Below are positions 17,801 through 25,913 of a stretch of DNA of 64,000 bases, piece after piece. The notes under the pieces are model-generated. The model was not told where the DNA came from. It saw nothing but the letters and a program-made list of their open reading frames with translations, and did no database searches. The position numbers and the translations under genes were made by a program. The DNA is from Bacteroidales bacterium (GTDB taxonomy: Bacteria > Bacteroidota > Bacteroidia > Bacteroidales > UBA932), in the NCBI GenBank assembly GCA_028724885.1, contig JAQYTJ010000013.1:1-64000 (forward strand). The letters run 5' to 3'. How positions within the stretch are numbered: position 1 is the stretch's first letter; each line of letters begins with the position of its first letter.

Positions 17801-18165
17801 CCGAGGCTTCAGCACTCGCTAGGGATAACGGTGGGGTGTTCGTCAATGGAAGCGACTTAATTGATGCCAACAAATGGTATACTGCAATCGGCTCCGGAGA
17901 TACTGTGCCACAATACTATACATATTCTGCGACCAACATAAGGCTCCAAGAGGCATGCATTGGCTACACCTTTCCTCGCAAAATGATGAAGAACGTCTGC
18001 GAACTCACCTTCCAGCTTGTAGGACGCAATCTGTGGATGATTTATAACAAGGCGCCTTTCGATCCTGAAATAATAGCCACTACTGGAAGCTATTACCAAG
18101 GAATTGACTACTTCATGAGTCCGTCCGCACGTAATTTCGGTTTCAATGTAAGAATCAAATTCTAA
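14827..18165 (+). CDS. SusC/RagA TonB-dependent receptor with STN signalling domain
   Basis: A 1112-residue outer-membrane glycan importer. In order: signal peptide (1-28, ending NAQ), STN domain (about 29-100) that relays ligand occupancy to FecR, carboxypeptidase-like beta-sandwich (about 108-192, GTVTDTYGQPVIGAAVFVKGT), TonB plug (about 195-330, ending LTGAAAAALYGSSAANGAIVITTKKG) and a 22-strand barrel ending NFGFNVRIKF. It pairs with the SusD protein 10 bases downstream. The STN domain together with fecR upstream shows a trans-envelope ECF/FecR system. The neighbouring GH18 genes suggest N-glycan-type ligands. Confidence 0.95.
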   Translation: MNKGLLLACRLAVLAFVLCMMPIVANAQRITIKVENATLESVLDKVEQQSRYLFLNDQVDLSKRVTVDVSDQSLESALTKIFDGMNVDWNIQGTNVYISNKPVHSFVPQTSGTVTGTVTDTYGQPVIGAAVFVKGTSNGASTDMDGNFSFELQEGSENGVLEVSYLGYKTQEFAIGSRRVFNVVLEDDTILMEGIVVTALGIKRSEKALSYNVQKVNSDAILGNKDANFVNSLNGKVAGLVINASSSGVGGSSKVVMRGEKSISKSSNALYVIDGVPMFNVAKEAGTEFSSQGTTDPVADINPEDIESMTVLTGAAAAALYGSSAANGAIVITTKKGQQGKTSVSISSNTDMYRPFVLPRFQNRYGTGDYNSPEGSAIRSWGNRLNKTNYMGYNPRSDYFQLGVTGTESVSISTGTEKNQTYLSAAAVNSRGNVPNNSYNRYNFTFRNTTSFLKDKMTLDVTASYIMQNDRNMTNQGLYNNPVVGAYLFPRGNDWSDIEMYERYDSSRSIYTQHWPVGDAGITMQNPYWINYRNLRVNKKDRYMLGAGLSYKILDWLTVSGRVRIDNSTNKYTEKFFATTNTQLTEQSNNGLFGIEQSEDKQVYADALLDINKTWDNWSFHANIGASVSDMRYDLLKNRGPIAADNIPNVFSLFTIDQAKLVKAQSGWREQTQSVYASAEVGFKGAYYLTLTGRNDWPSQLAGPQSGSSSFFYPSVGASVVLSQIIPNMPKNLEYLKIRTSYASVGSTFERFIANPLHTWPEKGSSWNQQTSYPVKDLKPERTNSWEAGISMRFLQWFSLEATYYHTNTLNQTIYPTISSGSGYSRIPIQSGSVVNQGVELSLGFDKAWGVFNWQSNYTFSTNKNKIHSLTNCINPMTGESIEIGTMTMGGLGNVKFLLKEGHSLGDIYSRSDLKRDSNNDIYVDEKGNIATQTIDNVDDYIKLGSISPKANMAWRNDFRIGNFNLGFMLTARLGGVVFSRTQAMLDYYGVSEASALARDNGGVFVNGSDLIDANKWYTAIGSGDTVPQYYTYSATNIRLQEACIGYTFPRKMMKNVCELTFQLVGRNLWMIYNKAPFDPEIIATTGSYYQGIDYFMSPSARNFGFNVRIKF

Positions 18166-18175
18166 AGGATAAGTT

Positions 18176-19792
18176 ATGAATACCAATATAATGAAATGCC
18201 TTATAATGGCTGCCGGAGCCTTCGTGACGGCTTCCTGCACAGACAATTATCTCGAAATCAACAGTGATACTTACGGAGTCACCCAAGATGAACTCCAGAG
18301 AGACGGATACATCATACGTTCAGCCCTGACCGGAATCGCCAACGGGGTCATTTCTCCAGATGTAAACACCACGCAGTTCACCGAGTGCCTCCTAGGAGGA
18401 CCTCTGGCCGGATATTTGGCCGATGCGAACGCAGGTTTCGCAAATACAATTTCTAACTACAACGCTACCGACAACTGGACTAATGTCTTCATGCAGAGCG
18501 ACAAGATGATGCCGGTGGTGTATACTAACTACAACCAACTCCGCAATGTCACTGACAATCCTGTGATTCTCGCAGTTGGAGACATCGTGAAGATTGCTGC
18601 TATGCACAGAGTTTGCGACACTTACGGCCCGATTCCATACAGCAAGATTGGACAGGACGGTAAACTTCAGGTTGAGTATGACTCTCAGGAGAATGTCTAT
18701 AAGGCGATGATTCAGGAACTTACAGATGCAGTTGAAGTCCTCATTCCGAACCGTACCAACAACTTCGCACCTTCTGCCGACATCATCTACGGCGGAAAGA
18801 CCGAGAAGTGGATCAAGTTCGCTAACTCATTAAAACTCAGGCTTGCGATGCGTATCAGCTACGCCGCGCCGGAACTTTCAAAGAAGGCTGCCGAGGAAGC
18901 AGTAAACAACGAGGTCGGCGTTTTCTCTTCCAATGAGGACAATGCCAAGGTGACAACCTTCGGAGTAGACGGCAACCCGATTAATGTAGCTGTACATTAC
19001 AATATGGCAAAGCATTCCGACGGTGTTGTCTGCCAGACCGGTGGAGACTCCCACGCAGCGGCCGACATCATCTGCTATATGAATGGCTACAAAGATCCTC
19101 GCCGCAAGGCTTATTTCACCGAGTCTGAGTGGGGTCCGGAATTCCAGTACACCGGTCTCCGTCACGGAATAATCATTCCTGACCATTCAAGCGTAGGACA
19201 TAAATATTCAGGCGTGAAGATTTCCGCAGATTCTCCTATCTACTGGATGAACGCCGCTGAGGTCGCATTCCTCAAGGCTGAAGCCGCAGGAGTATTCGGA
19301 TACAATATGGGTGGCAACGCTCGGGAGTTCTATGAAGAAGGTATCCGCCTGTCATTCGAGCAGTGGGGCGCAGGTGACGCATCCGCATACCTTGCAGATG
19401 CATCAAGCGTACCTCAGGTGTATCTTGATCCGGCAGGTACCAACACCTACTCACAGGCACTCTCAAACATTACAGTGGCTTGGAATGATAGCGCTGACGC
19501 CGAGGAGATGCAGGAGAGGATTATCACACAGAAATGGATCGCCAACTGGCTGCTCGGAAACGAGTCATGGGCCGACTGGAGGCGTACTGGTTATCCTCAC
19601 CTCATCCCGGCAAGCGATGACGGCAACAAGAGCAACGGAATGGTTGACTCAGCCTTGGGTGCACGGCGTATGCCTTACCCACGCGATGAGTACGTGAACA
19701 ACCCGGAAAATATCCATCAGGCTGTATCAGAATACCTCGGCGGACCGGACAAGATGTCCACGAGACTTTGGTTTGACTGCAAAAAGAAATAA
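18176..19792 (+). CDS. SusD/RagB-family glycan-binding lipoprotein
   Basis: A 538-residue surface lipoprotein that lids the SusC channel and binds the glycan. The signal peptide ends at FVTASC, then TDNYLEINSDTYGV. It is of the shorter SusD-like branch, with TPR-type helices (for example DIVKIAAMHRVCDTYGPIPYSKIG, WIKFANSLKLRLAMRISYA) and the late motif RIITQKWIANWLLGNESWADWRRTGYP, typical of SusD-like proteins next to GH18 endoglycosidases. ATG at 18176 or 18191 both keep the signal peptide. The TAA overlaps the next ATG by one base. Confidence 0.92.
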   Translation: MNTNIMKCLIMAAGAFVTASCTDNYLEINSDTYGVTQDELQRDGYIIRSALTGIANGVISPDVNTTQFTECLLGGPLAGYLADANAGFANTISNYNATDNWTNVFMQSDKMMPVVYTNYNQLRNVTDNPVILAVGDIVKIAAMHRVCDTYGPIPYSKIGQDGKLQVEYDSQENVYKAMIQELTDAVEVLIPNRTNNFAPSADIIYGGKTEKWIKFANSLKLRLAMRISYAAPELSKKAAEEAVNNEVGVFSSNEDNAKVTTFGVDGNPINVAVHYNMAKHSDGVVCQTGGDSHAAADIICYMNGYKDPRRKAYFTESEWGPEFQYTGLRHGIIIPDHSSVGHKYSGVKISADSPIYWMNAAEVAFLKAEAAGVFGYNMGGNAREFYEEGIRLSFEQWGAGDASAYLADASSVPQVYLDPAGTNTYSQALSNITVAWNDSADAEEMQERIITQKWIANWLLGNESWADWRRTGYPHLIPASDDGNKSNGMVDSALGARRMPYPRDEYVNNPENIHQAVSEYLGGPDKMSTRLWFDCKKK

Positions 19793-20898
19793 TGATGAAA
19801 ATGAAAAACAACATATTCAAGGCCCTCATCCTTGCAGCGGCAGCGATATCACTCGCTTCCTGCTCCGAGTGGACCGAGCCGGAGCCGGTAGGGTTCAATT
19901 ATGCAACTCTCGAGGGGAAAAATCCCGATCTTTACGAAGCTTATTATCAATCAATTAGAGACTATAGAAAATCCGAGCACAAAGTCGTGATTGCCAAATT
20001 CAGAAACAAGGCCACGACCCCTGCCGGACGTGCGGAACACATTACATGCCTGCCTGACAGCGTGGACTACATCATCCTTCAAAATCCGAAGGTCAGTGAG
20101 ATCATTGCGAATGAAATGAAGGAAGTCCGTTCCCTGAAGGATCAGAAGATACTCTATCAGATCGAGTACAAGGCTATTGAGAATGATTATAAGGCTTATG
20201 CCGAGGCTTGGAATGATGCGCATCCTACTAAAGAGGCGGAAGCCGGAAAAGAAACTCCTTCTGATCCGGCCGATACTCTGGTATCGCTCAACACTTACGT
20301 GAGAACGGCAGTAAAAGCCAAGATAGCATATCTTTCAGAATACGGGTATGACGGAGTGAATATCGTTTACTCATCAAAGAACCCTGCTAGCTTCTCAGAG
20401 GAAGGCCTAGCTGAACTCAAGGCCGCACAGGCTGCATTCCTTGACCCAATCGAGGAGGCTCTTGCCGCGAATGAAGATGCGATTGTATTCTTCGAAGGCA
20501 CCCCACAGTTCATGTTGGTGGATGTTAAACTTGTGGAAAATGCTGATTATCTGATAGTTTCTGCCACGAGTGCAGTCAATGAGTCAGAACTCAGTTACGA
20601 ACTCAGCCTTGTCAATCGTTATGGCAATATCCCTAATGACAGGTTCATCATCTCTGTAACCACTAGATCTATTGAAGATCCGACTCTCACGGACGGAACA
20701 TTCTCGGGAACTGATAGGAACGGAAAAGATATGACTGCCATCATAGGAGCTGCGGAATGGACCGCAAAAGCCACATCTGGTGTTGTCAAGGCCGGCATTG
20801 CTGTAGAAAATGCGCAGAACGATTACTACAATCTTCACATGATTTACTACAGTATCCGAGAAGCCATTTCAATTATGAATCCTTCACCAATCAAATAA
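19792..20898 (+). CDS. GH18-fold surface glycan-binding lipoprotein, catalytic acids lost
   Basis: A 368-residue lipoprotein (LASC, cysteine 24) with the TIM-barrel layout of Bacteroidales GH18 proteins. The strand that should carry DGxxFDxE reads YGYDGVNIVYSSK: Asp187 and Gly188 are kept, but the positions of the two catalytic acids are Val192 and Ser194. The downstream enzyme has DGVNFDDE at the same place. It is therefore most likely a catalytically dead glycan-binding protein, as described for GH18-like surface proteins of N-glycan loci. It overlaps its neighbours by one base on each side (TAATG), so it is translationally coupled. Confidence 0.8.
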   Translation: MMKMKNNIFKALILAAAAISLASCSEWTEPEPVGFNYATLEGKNPDLYEAYYQSIRDYRKSEHKVVIAKFRNKATTPAGRAEHITCLPDSVDYIILQNPKVSEIIANEMKEVRSLKDQKILYQIEYKAIENDYKAYAEAWNDAHPTKEAEAGKETPSDPADTLVSLNTYVRTAVKAKIAYLSEYGYDGVNIVYSSKNPASFSEEGLAELKAAQAAFLDPIEEALAANEDAIVFFEGTPQFMLVDVKLVENADYLIVSATSAVNESELSYELSLVNRYGNIPNDRFIISVTTRSIEDPTLTDGTFSGTDRNGKDMTAIIGAAEWTAKATSGVVKAGIAVENAQNDYYNLHMIYYSIREAISIMNPSPIK

Positions 20899-22085
20899 TG
20901 GAAGCAATGAAACAAATGTTGAAAAATATATTCTGGCTGACCCTTTCCACCGTGGTGATTTCGGTTTCTGCCTGCACCACCGAAAAAGAAAAGATGGATG
21001 AGCATCATTTCGTCAACAAACTCTTCATAAACACATCAATCTCATCGGAGGAAATTCTAGTCAAGCCTTCCGGCTCCGGAGTCCAGGTTTCCAGAAACCT
21101 TACAGTAGGTACGGCTCTCAAGGCCGCCAACAAGATAACAGGTCGTTTTGTAGCAGCTCCTGAAATGCTTGAGACTTACAAACTGTGCTGCTATGACGAG
21201 AACGCAGTCGCTCTCTCAGATACAATGTGCGTAATTGACAATGCGGATGTCACCGTTGAGGCAGGTGCGACATATTCAACCCCTGCTACTGTGACATTCA
21301 CTGAACTCGAAAAACTCGACAGGGAGACTGTCTATGTAATGCCAATCGCTCTCCGCGATGTAGATGGAATCGATGTGCTTGAATCAAAGACCGTTGTATA
21401 CTATGTGTTCAAGGGTGCCGCTCTCATAAATGTAGTGGCGAACATTGCCGAAAACAGGGCATATCCTGATTTCAACAACGACTCCAAGTTTAATAATCTA
21501 ACCAACTTCACAATGGAGGCGCTGATCCGTCCTCAGGCCTTTGGACGCCAGATTTCCACCATTATGGGAATCGAAGGGAATTTCCTCCTCCGTATCGGGG
21601 ATGCGGGAGTCCCTGACAACCAGCTGCAGATTGCCTGTTCAAGGAATGTAACCAGCTCTGACATACAGTTCGAGACCGGCAAATGGTATCATATCGCAGT
21701 GGCTTTTGATAATGGAAATGTCAAAGTCTATATCAACGGTTCCGAAAAACTTTCAGGTAATGTCGGTTCTACAAGAATCAGTCTCGGAGCAAAGCATCAC
21801 AACGAGGATAATGGCAACCGTGTCTTCTGGATCGGATACTCTTACGCTCACGACAGATATTTTGACGGAGATATTTCCGAGGTTCGTATCTGGAACAAAA
21901 CTCTCACCAAAGATGAAGTCAACGCTCCTAACCATTTCTACGCTGTCGCCCCTGAATCAGAAGGACTGATTTCCTATTGGAAATTCGATGGCGGCGCAGG
22001 CAATGTCATCAAGGATTACTCATCCAGTGGTTATGATCTGACCTGTGACAGCAATCCTAAATGGAATAAAGTTAGTCTTCCTTAA
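20898..22085 (+). CDS. DUF1735 and LamG/laminin-G-like domain lipoprotein
   Basis: The start at 20898 (or 20907) overlaps the previous stop and gives about 395 residues with a signal peptide ending SVSAC. The N-terminal part (about 30-185) is a DUF1735-type beta-sandwich, the domain found in front of BT_3987-like endoglycosidases. The C-terminal part (about 190-395) is a concanavalin-like LamG domain (FTMEALIRPQ, GKWYHIAVAFDNGNVKVYING, FDGDISEVRIWNKTLTKDEV). No catalytic residues are evident. It is likely a cell-surface glycan-binding component of the same uptake machine. Residue ranges are approximate. Confidence 0.82.
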   Translation: MEAMKQMLKNIFWLTLSTVVISVSACTTEKEKMDEHHFVNKLFINTSISSEEILVKPSGSGVQVSRNLTVGTALKAANKITGRFVAAPEMLETYKLCCYDENAVALSDTMCVIDNADVTVEAGATYSTPATVTFTELEKLDRETVYVMPIALRDVDGIDVLESKTVVYYVFKGAALINVVANIAENRAYPDFNNDSKFNNLTNFTMEALIRPQAFGRQISTIMGIEGNFLLRIGDAGVPDNQLQIACSRNVTSSDIQFETGKWYHIAVAFDNGNVKVYINGSEKLSGNVGSTRISLGAKHHNEDNGNRVFWIGYSYAHDRYFDGDISEVRIWNKTLTKDEVNAPNHFYAVAPESEGLISYWKFDGGAGNVIKDYSSSGYDLTCDSNPKWNKVSLP

Positions 22086-22097
22086 TTTGAATCAGAA

Positions 22098-23519
22098 ATG
22101 AATAAGCTTAATAGAATATTGATGACTCTGGCTGTCGTCATTTCATCGCTCGCAGCACTTTCCTGTACTAAGGACATAGAGATTGACAAAGTGAACGAAA
22201 ATGCTTATGCCAATGTTACTTCGCTCATAGGCTCTCTCAGGGATGCCAATACCGGCAAGATTAGCACTATCGTTGAAATGTACCGTGGCAGTTACAATAC
22301 AAATGTGGCTTTAATCCTTTCACGCCCTCCGAAAGCCGGAGTTGACGTGAAGGTGGAGTATGATGCCGAGTATGTGGACAAGTACAACAAGGAGCACGGA
22401 ACCTCTTTCCTTGCCTGGCCTCAGGAAAGGTATTCAATCCAGAATGAAGGGAAGATTGTAGTCGCTCCGGATGAGAAAATTTCTTACAAACTTGGAGTTG
22501 AAATTGCCAAGGCCGATACTACCGAACTGGTGGCCGAGGCTACCTATATACTTCCTCTGAAGGCGACCGTATCAGGCGGAAATGTAAAAATGTCCGAGTC
22601 CCGCTGCGTATATCTTCTCAAGAACCGCTCCGGAGAAGGAACTGCAATGAGAAAACCTGGCGAGAAAGAGACTTTCCTCTATTTCGAGGTCAATGACACC
22701 AACCCTCTGAATGCTCTTCAGTTCAGGATGGAGGATGGACGTTACCTCTGGAATTACGTCTGCCTATTCGCTGCCAACATCAACTACGACAAGGAGAAGG
22801 GTGAGGTCTATGTGTTCTGCAACCCTCAGGTTCAATACATTCTCGACCATAGCGAGGAAATTCTCCAGCCTCTCCGTAAGCGTGGTATCAAGGTCCTTCT
22901 CGGCCTCCTCGGAAATCACGATGAATCTGGACTTGCCCAGCTCTCAGAAATTGGAGCGAAGGAATTCGCATTGAAACTCAAGGCCATATGTGATGCTTAC
23001 CAGCTTGATGGCGTGAATTTCGATGATGAGTATTCCGATTCGCCTGACATCAGCAATCCGCTTTTCACCAGCACGTCAACTGCCGCTGGCTCAAGGCTGA
23101 TGTTCGAGACCAAGAAACTGATGCCTGAAAAATATGTAACCACCTTCCAGTACGGAAGTATGGGCGGTTCAGACTATGTGGATGGGGTACCGGCCGGCGA
23201 ATGGCTGGATATTGCAATAGCGAACTATGGCAGCAGAGGTTATCCTTGTGCAGGTATGACCAATGCCAATTGTTCAGGAGCTTCAGTCGAGATGGCAAGA
23301 GGCGGTTACATCTCCGTAGGTTCCGCAGAATCAGTAAAAAATAGCGATTACGGTTATTATATGGTCTTCGCCTTGTGGGCAAACGGACGTCAGGGCGACC
23401 AGTACCAGTTCTACAGTATGAACAATCTGGCCAACGGACTCTATGGCTCTCAGCTTGTCAAGCCTGAGTACTACTGGCCAAGCCCACTTTCGCTTGAAAC
23501 TAAGCCTTTGAGCTGGTAA
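22098..23519 (+). CDS. GH18 endo-beta-N-acetylglucosaminidase with DUF1735 N-domain
   Basis: A 473-residue lipoprotein (LSC, cysteine 23). Residues about 30-175 form a DUF1735/BT_3987-N-like domain, and about 190-473 the GH18 barrel. The active strand reads YQLDGVNFDDEYSD, with Asp304, Asp309 and Glu311 (general acid) intact, very like Endo H. Such enzymes cut between the two core GlcNAc residues of N-glycans through substrate-assisted catalysis. The lipid anchor and PUL context place it on the cell surface, releasing glycans from glycoproteins for the SusC/SusD pair. High-mannose versus complex-type specificity cannot be told from sequence. Confidence 0.92.
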   Translation: MNKLNRILMTLAVVISSLAALSCTKDIEIDKVNENAYANVTSLIGSLRDANTGKISTIVEMYRGSYNTNVALILSRPPKAGVDVKVEYDAEYVDKYNKEHGTSFLAWPQERYSIQNEGKIVVAPDEKISYKLGVEIAKADTTELVAEATYILPLKATVSGGNVKMSESRCVYLLKNRSGEGTAMRKPGEKETFLYFEVNDTNPLNALQFRMEDGRYLWNYVCLFAANINYDKEKGEVYVFCNPQVQYILDHSEEILQPLRKRGIKVLLGLLGNHDESGLAQLSEIGAKEFALKLKAICDAYQLDGVNFDDEYSDSPDISNPLFTSTSTAAGSRLMFETKKLMPEKYVTTFQYGSMGGSDYVDGVPAGEWLDIAIANYGSRGYPCAGMTNANCSGASVEMARGGYISVGSAESVKNSDYGYYMVFALWANGRQGDQYQFYSMNNLANGLYGSQLVKPEYYWPSPLSLETKPLSW

Positions 23520-23523
23520 TTAA

Positions 23524-25089
23524 ATGAAAATGAATATTATGAATATAAAACAAATATTATCATTGTCAATCGCCGCCGCAATGGTCTTCAGCGCCTGCGG
23601 TGAAAATGAAACACAGGTTGACAAGAGTTCTGTTAGCCTCTCTGCAGAGACTGTTGAGGCTGCGCCTGAAGGTGGCATATATGATATTACGGTGACTTCT
23701 GATTCGGACTGGAGAGTATCCGGATTCTGTGAATGGGCAAGACCACTGTCAGAGTCAGGTAAGAGCGGCGAAACATTGCGGATCGAGGTCGATCCGAGCA
23801 ACTCTCGTGATATTCTGACTACGGAATTCAAAGTGTTCTCAGGCTCAGCAGTGAAGTCAGTAAAAGTGTTCAGCAATCCTTCATTTACGATGAATCTACT
23901 GACAGGGAATGAGGTTGAATTAAGCTCGTCCACATCCACTCTCAAAATCAAGTTGGATACTAATGTACCAGAAATTGAGACCCTGTTCTCGGGAAGCGGG
24001 GCTGACTGGGTGGAATACGTGAGTCGTCAGGAAGTATTCGGCAATACTATTCTTACATTCAGAGTCAATGCCAATGAGACTTACAAAGACAGGGAGACAG
24101 AACTCACCCTCTCTGGCAATGGTAAATCGGCTTCAGTGAAAATTTTGCAGTCGCAGCTTGATGCAATAGTTACAGATACCCAGAAAGTAGTTCATACAGG
24201 CTTGAATGCTTCTTCCGTGACCTTCGGTGTCCGTGCCAATGTTGATTTCACCTTTGAACTTCCTTCATGGCTGACTCTTGTGTCCCAAGAGAAAGGAGCC
24301 AGTGGAGAAGATGGCCTGACAACCTACACAATCACTCTTTCATTCGGCGAGAATGTTGCAAGCCGCGTCGCTGAACTGAATTTCGTATCAGGAGGCAAGG
24401 TTCTCCTTCAGGTTTCAGTGAAACAGCAGAACCCTGATGCAGTCCTTTTCAATATTACGGATATGATTCTGCGTCGGGAACTTGTGAAAAAGGGTTGGAT
24501 TCTGGCATCGGACTCAAGCACTGAGTGTGAACTTCTGGAGCCTGGTATGACCGGAACATCACTTGACATTTCTACTTCCGGTTGGAATGCATTGGATGTC
24601 ACTGTGATTGATGGTCTGGACAATTTCCACGCACTTGAGTCTCTGTCGCTCAATAACCTGAATGTCGAGACGCTCAACCTTGACAATTGCGCCAAACTTA
24701 ATACTTTGATTATCAATAAATTACCAAAGTTAAAGGAGGCCATCTTAGGAAATTGCCCGATTACGGTTTTCAAGAGTTATCTTGGCGGCATGTATTCCGA
24801 AGATTATTTTGAGCAAAAGTCATTGAAAATCAGTTCAGAAAACCTGACTGAAATCAATGTTTCCAGCGAGTCGAACTATATCTCATATTATGACAACTGT
24901 GCGGAAATAGATGTCGCAGGCTGCCCTAAACTCTCAATCCTTAAGGCAAAAAGAGAGACATCTGACTGGTATGGTAATGTAATATGCCATCTTGAAAAAC
25001 TCTATGTCTCACAGGTACAGAAGGATGCCATTGATGCCGGTACGCTCACTCTGGAGAAGTCGAACCAGACTGAACTTGTTGTGAGATAA
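23524..25089 (+). CDS. BACON-domain lipoprotein with C-terminal leucine-rich repeats
   Basis: A 521-residue lipoprotein (FSAC signal end). About residues 35-300 hold three beta-sandwich repeats of the BACON type; cues are YDITVTSDSDWRVSGFCEWARP, TLKIKLDTNVPEIETLFSGSGADWVE and VTFGVRANVDFTFELPSWLTLVSQEKG. About 305-521 form short leucine-rich repeats (LESLSLNNLNVETLNLDNCAKLNTLIINKLPKLKEAIL). BACON domains occur in Bacteroidetes surface proteins and may bind glycoprotein or mucin; the repeats could bind a protein partner. It is the last gene before the terminator at 25110. Confidence 0.78.
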   Translation: MKMNIMNIKQILSLSIAAAMVFSACGENETQVDKSSVSLSAETVEAAPEGGIYDITVTSDSDWRVSGFCEWARPLSESGKSGETLRIEVDPSNSRDILTTEFKVFSGSAVKSVKVFSNPSFTMNLLTGNEVELSSSTSTLKIKLDTNVPEIETLFSGSGADWVEYVSRQEVFGNTILTFRVNANETYKDRETELTLSGNGKSASVKILQSQLDAIVTDTQKVVHTGLNASSVTFGVRANVDFTFELPSWLTLVSQEKGASGEDGLTTYTITLSFGENVASRVAELNFVSGGKVLLQVSVKQQNPDAVLFNITDMILRRELVKKGWILASDSSTECELLEPGMTGTSLDISTSGWNALDVTVIDGLDNFHALESLSLNNLNVETLNLDNCAKLNTLIINKLPKLKEAILGNCPITVFKSYLGGMYSEDYFEQKSLKISSENLTEINVSSESNYISYYDNCAEIDVAGCPKLSILKAKRETSDWYGNVICHLEKLYVSQVQKDAIDAGTLTLEKSNQTELVVR

Positions 25090-25109
25090 TCCTTGATGGA
25101 TGATGATCA

Positions 25110-25159
25110 GGAGGCTGACTGAAAAGTCGATTGAGGGCTTTTACGTCAGTCTCCTTTTT
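25110..25159 (+). terminator. Intrinsic terminator of the PUL operon
   Basis: A strong stem (GGAGGCTGACTGAAAAG with CTTTTACGTCAGTCTCC, one or two mispairs) is followed directly by five T residues. It ends the fecR/susC operon before the sigma gene. Confidence 0.8.
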
Positions 25160-25173
25160 GTCTGCCACCGGAA

Positions 25174-25205
25174 TTTGTTAAACATAAATAACTTCCTAAT
25201 TTTGT
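25174..25205 (+). promoter_or_regulatory. Promoter of the ECF sigma gene
   Basis: TTTG (25174-25177), exactly 19 bp, then TAATTTTGT (25197-25205). This fits the primary-sigma consensus of Bacteroidetes, so the ECF gene is probably transcribed by the housekeeping factor, apart from the PUL operon. Confidence 0.65.
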
Positions 25206-25223
25206 CCTGCGAAAGTGTTCATT

Positions 25224-25802
25224 ATGTTGGCGAGTTCAATAGGGGCTGAGGATTTTGGCAGGCTGTTTCTGCGTTTAAAAGACAAGTATATCGCTATTGC
25301 CTGTTCTTTCACGCGAGATAGAGCCGCTGCTGAAGATATTGTTACAGAAAGTTTTACTGCTTTCTGGAAAGCTCGTGAACACATTGAACTCAAATCTTCC
25401 CCAGATGCTTACATACTCCAGACCGTGCGCAACAGGTCGCTCAATTATATGCGCGACAAGGCTGTAAGGCTCCGGGCTGAAGGCAAGATTCAGCAAGAAA
25501 CGGCAAAAGCCATTGAAACGGAGGCGGATGTATTGTCGGAAGAGGATACTTCCTGTCTGTTCAGCAATGAGGTCGCAGCCATTTTTCGAGAATACATCAA
25601 CTCGATTCCAGAACTTACCCGCAACATCTTTATGGACAGCCGATTTGAGGGACTGACGTACAATGAAATAGCCGCCAAACACAATGTCACGCCTCGCAAG
25701 GTCAAACGTGATATACAAAATGTCCTCAAGAAAATGCGAGTCTCGCTCAAGGACTACCTCCCGGCCATCCTAATTCTGTTCCCTTGTCTTCTGCGAATCT
25801 AA
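25224..25802 (+). CDS. ECF sigma factor (RpoE-like)
   Basis: A 192-residue sigma-70-family protein with only regions 2 and 4. Region 2 is FTRDRAAAEDIVTESFTAFWKAREH (about residues 28-52); region 4 is FEGLTYNEIAAKHNVTPRKVKRDIQNVL (about 142-169). I chose ATG 25224; an in-frame GTG at 25215 sits near the expected transcript start. It is the probable partner of the FecR protein at 13792, although the two genes lie at opposite ends of the locus, whereas they are usually adjacent. The C-terminal PAILILFPCLLRI tail is unusually hydrophobic. Confidence 0.88.
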   Translation: MLASSIGAEDFGRLFLRLKDKYIAIACSFTRDRAAAEDIVTESFTAFWKAREHIELKSSPDAYILQTVRNRSLNYMRDKAVRLRAEGKIQQETAKAIETEADVLSEEDTSCLFSNEVAAIFREYINSIPELTRNIFMDSRFEGLTYNEIAAKHNVTPRKVKRDIQNVLKKMRVSLKDYLPAILILFPCLLRI

Positions 25803-25913
25803 TTGATCAATAGCCAGTAAGGAGCCTAGCGATTTTAGACTGCGAAAATCAGGAAAAGCATAAGTTCGGAAACTGAATCTGCAAGCGTCTCAGGATAGCA
25901 ATATGGTCCAACT

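Noticed and set aside
23524..25089. Leucine-rich part as a signalling receptor
   Set aside because: The lipoprotein signal and PUL position make a surface binding role much more likely; no transmembrane helix or kinase part follows.
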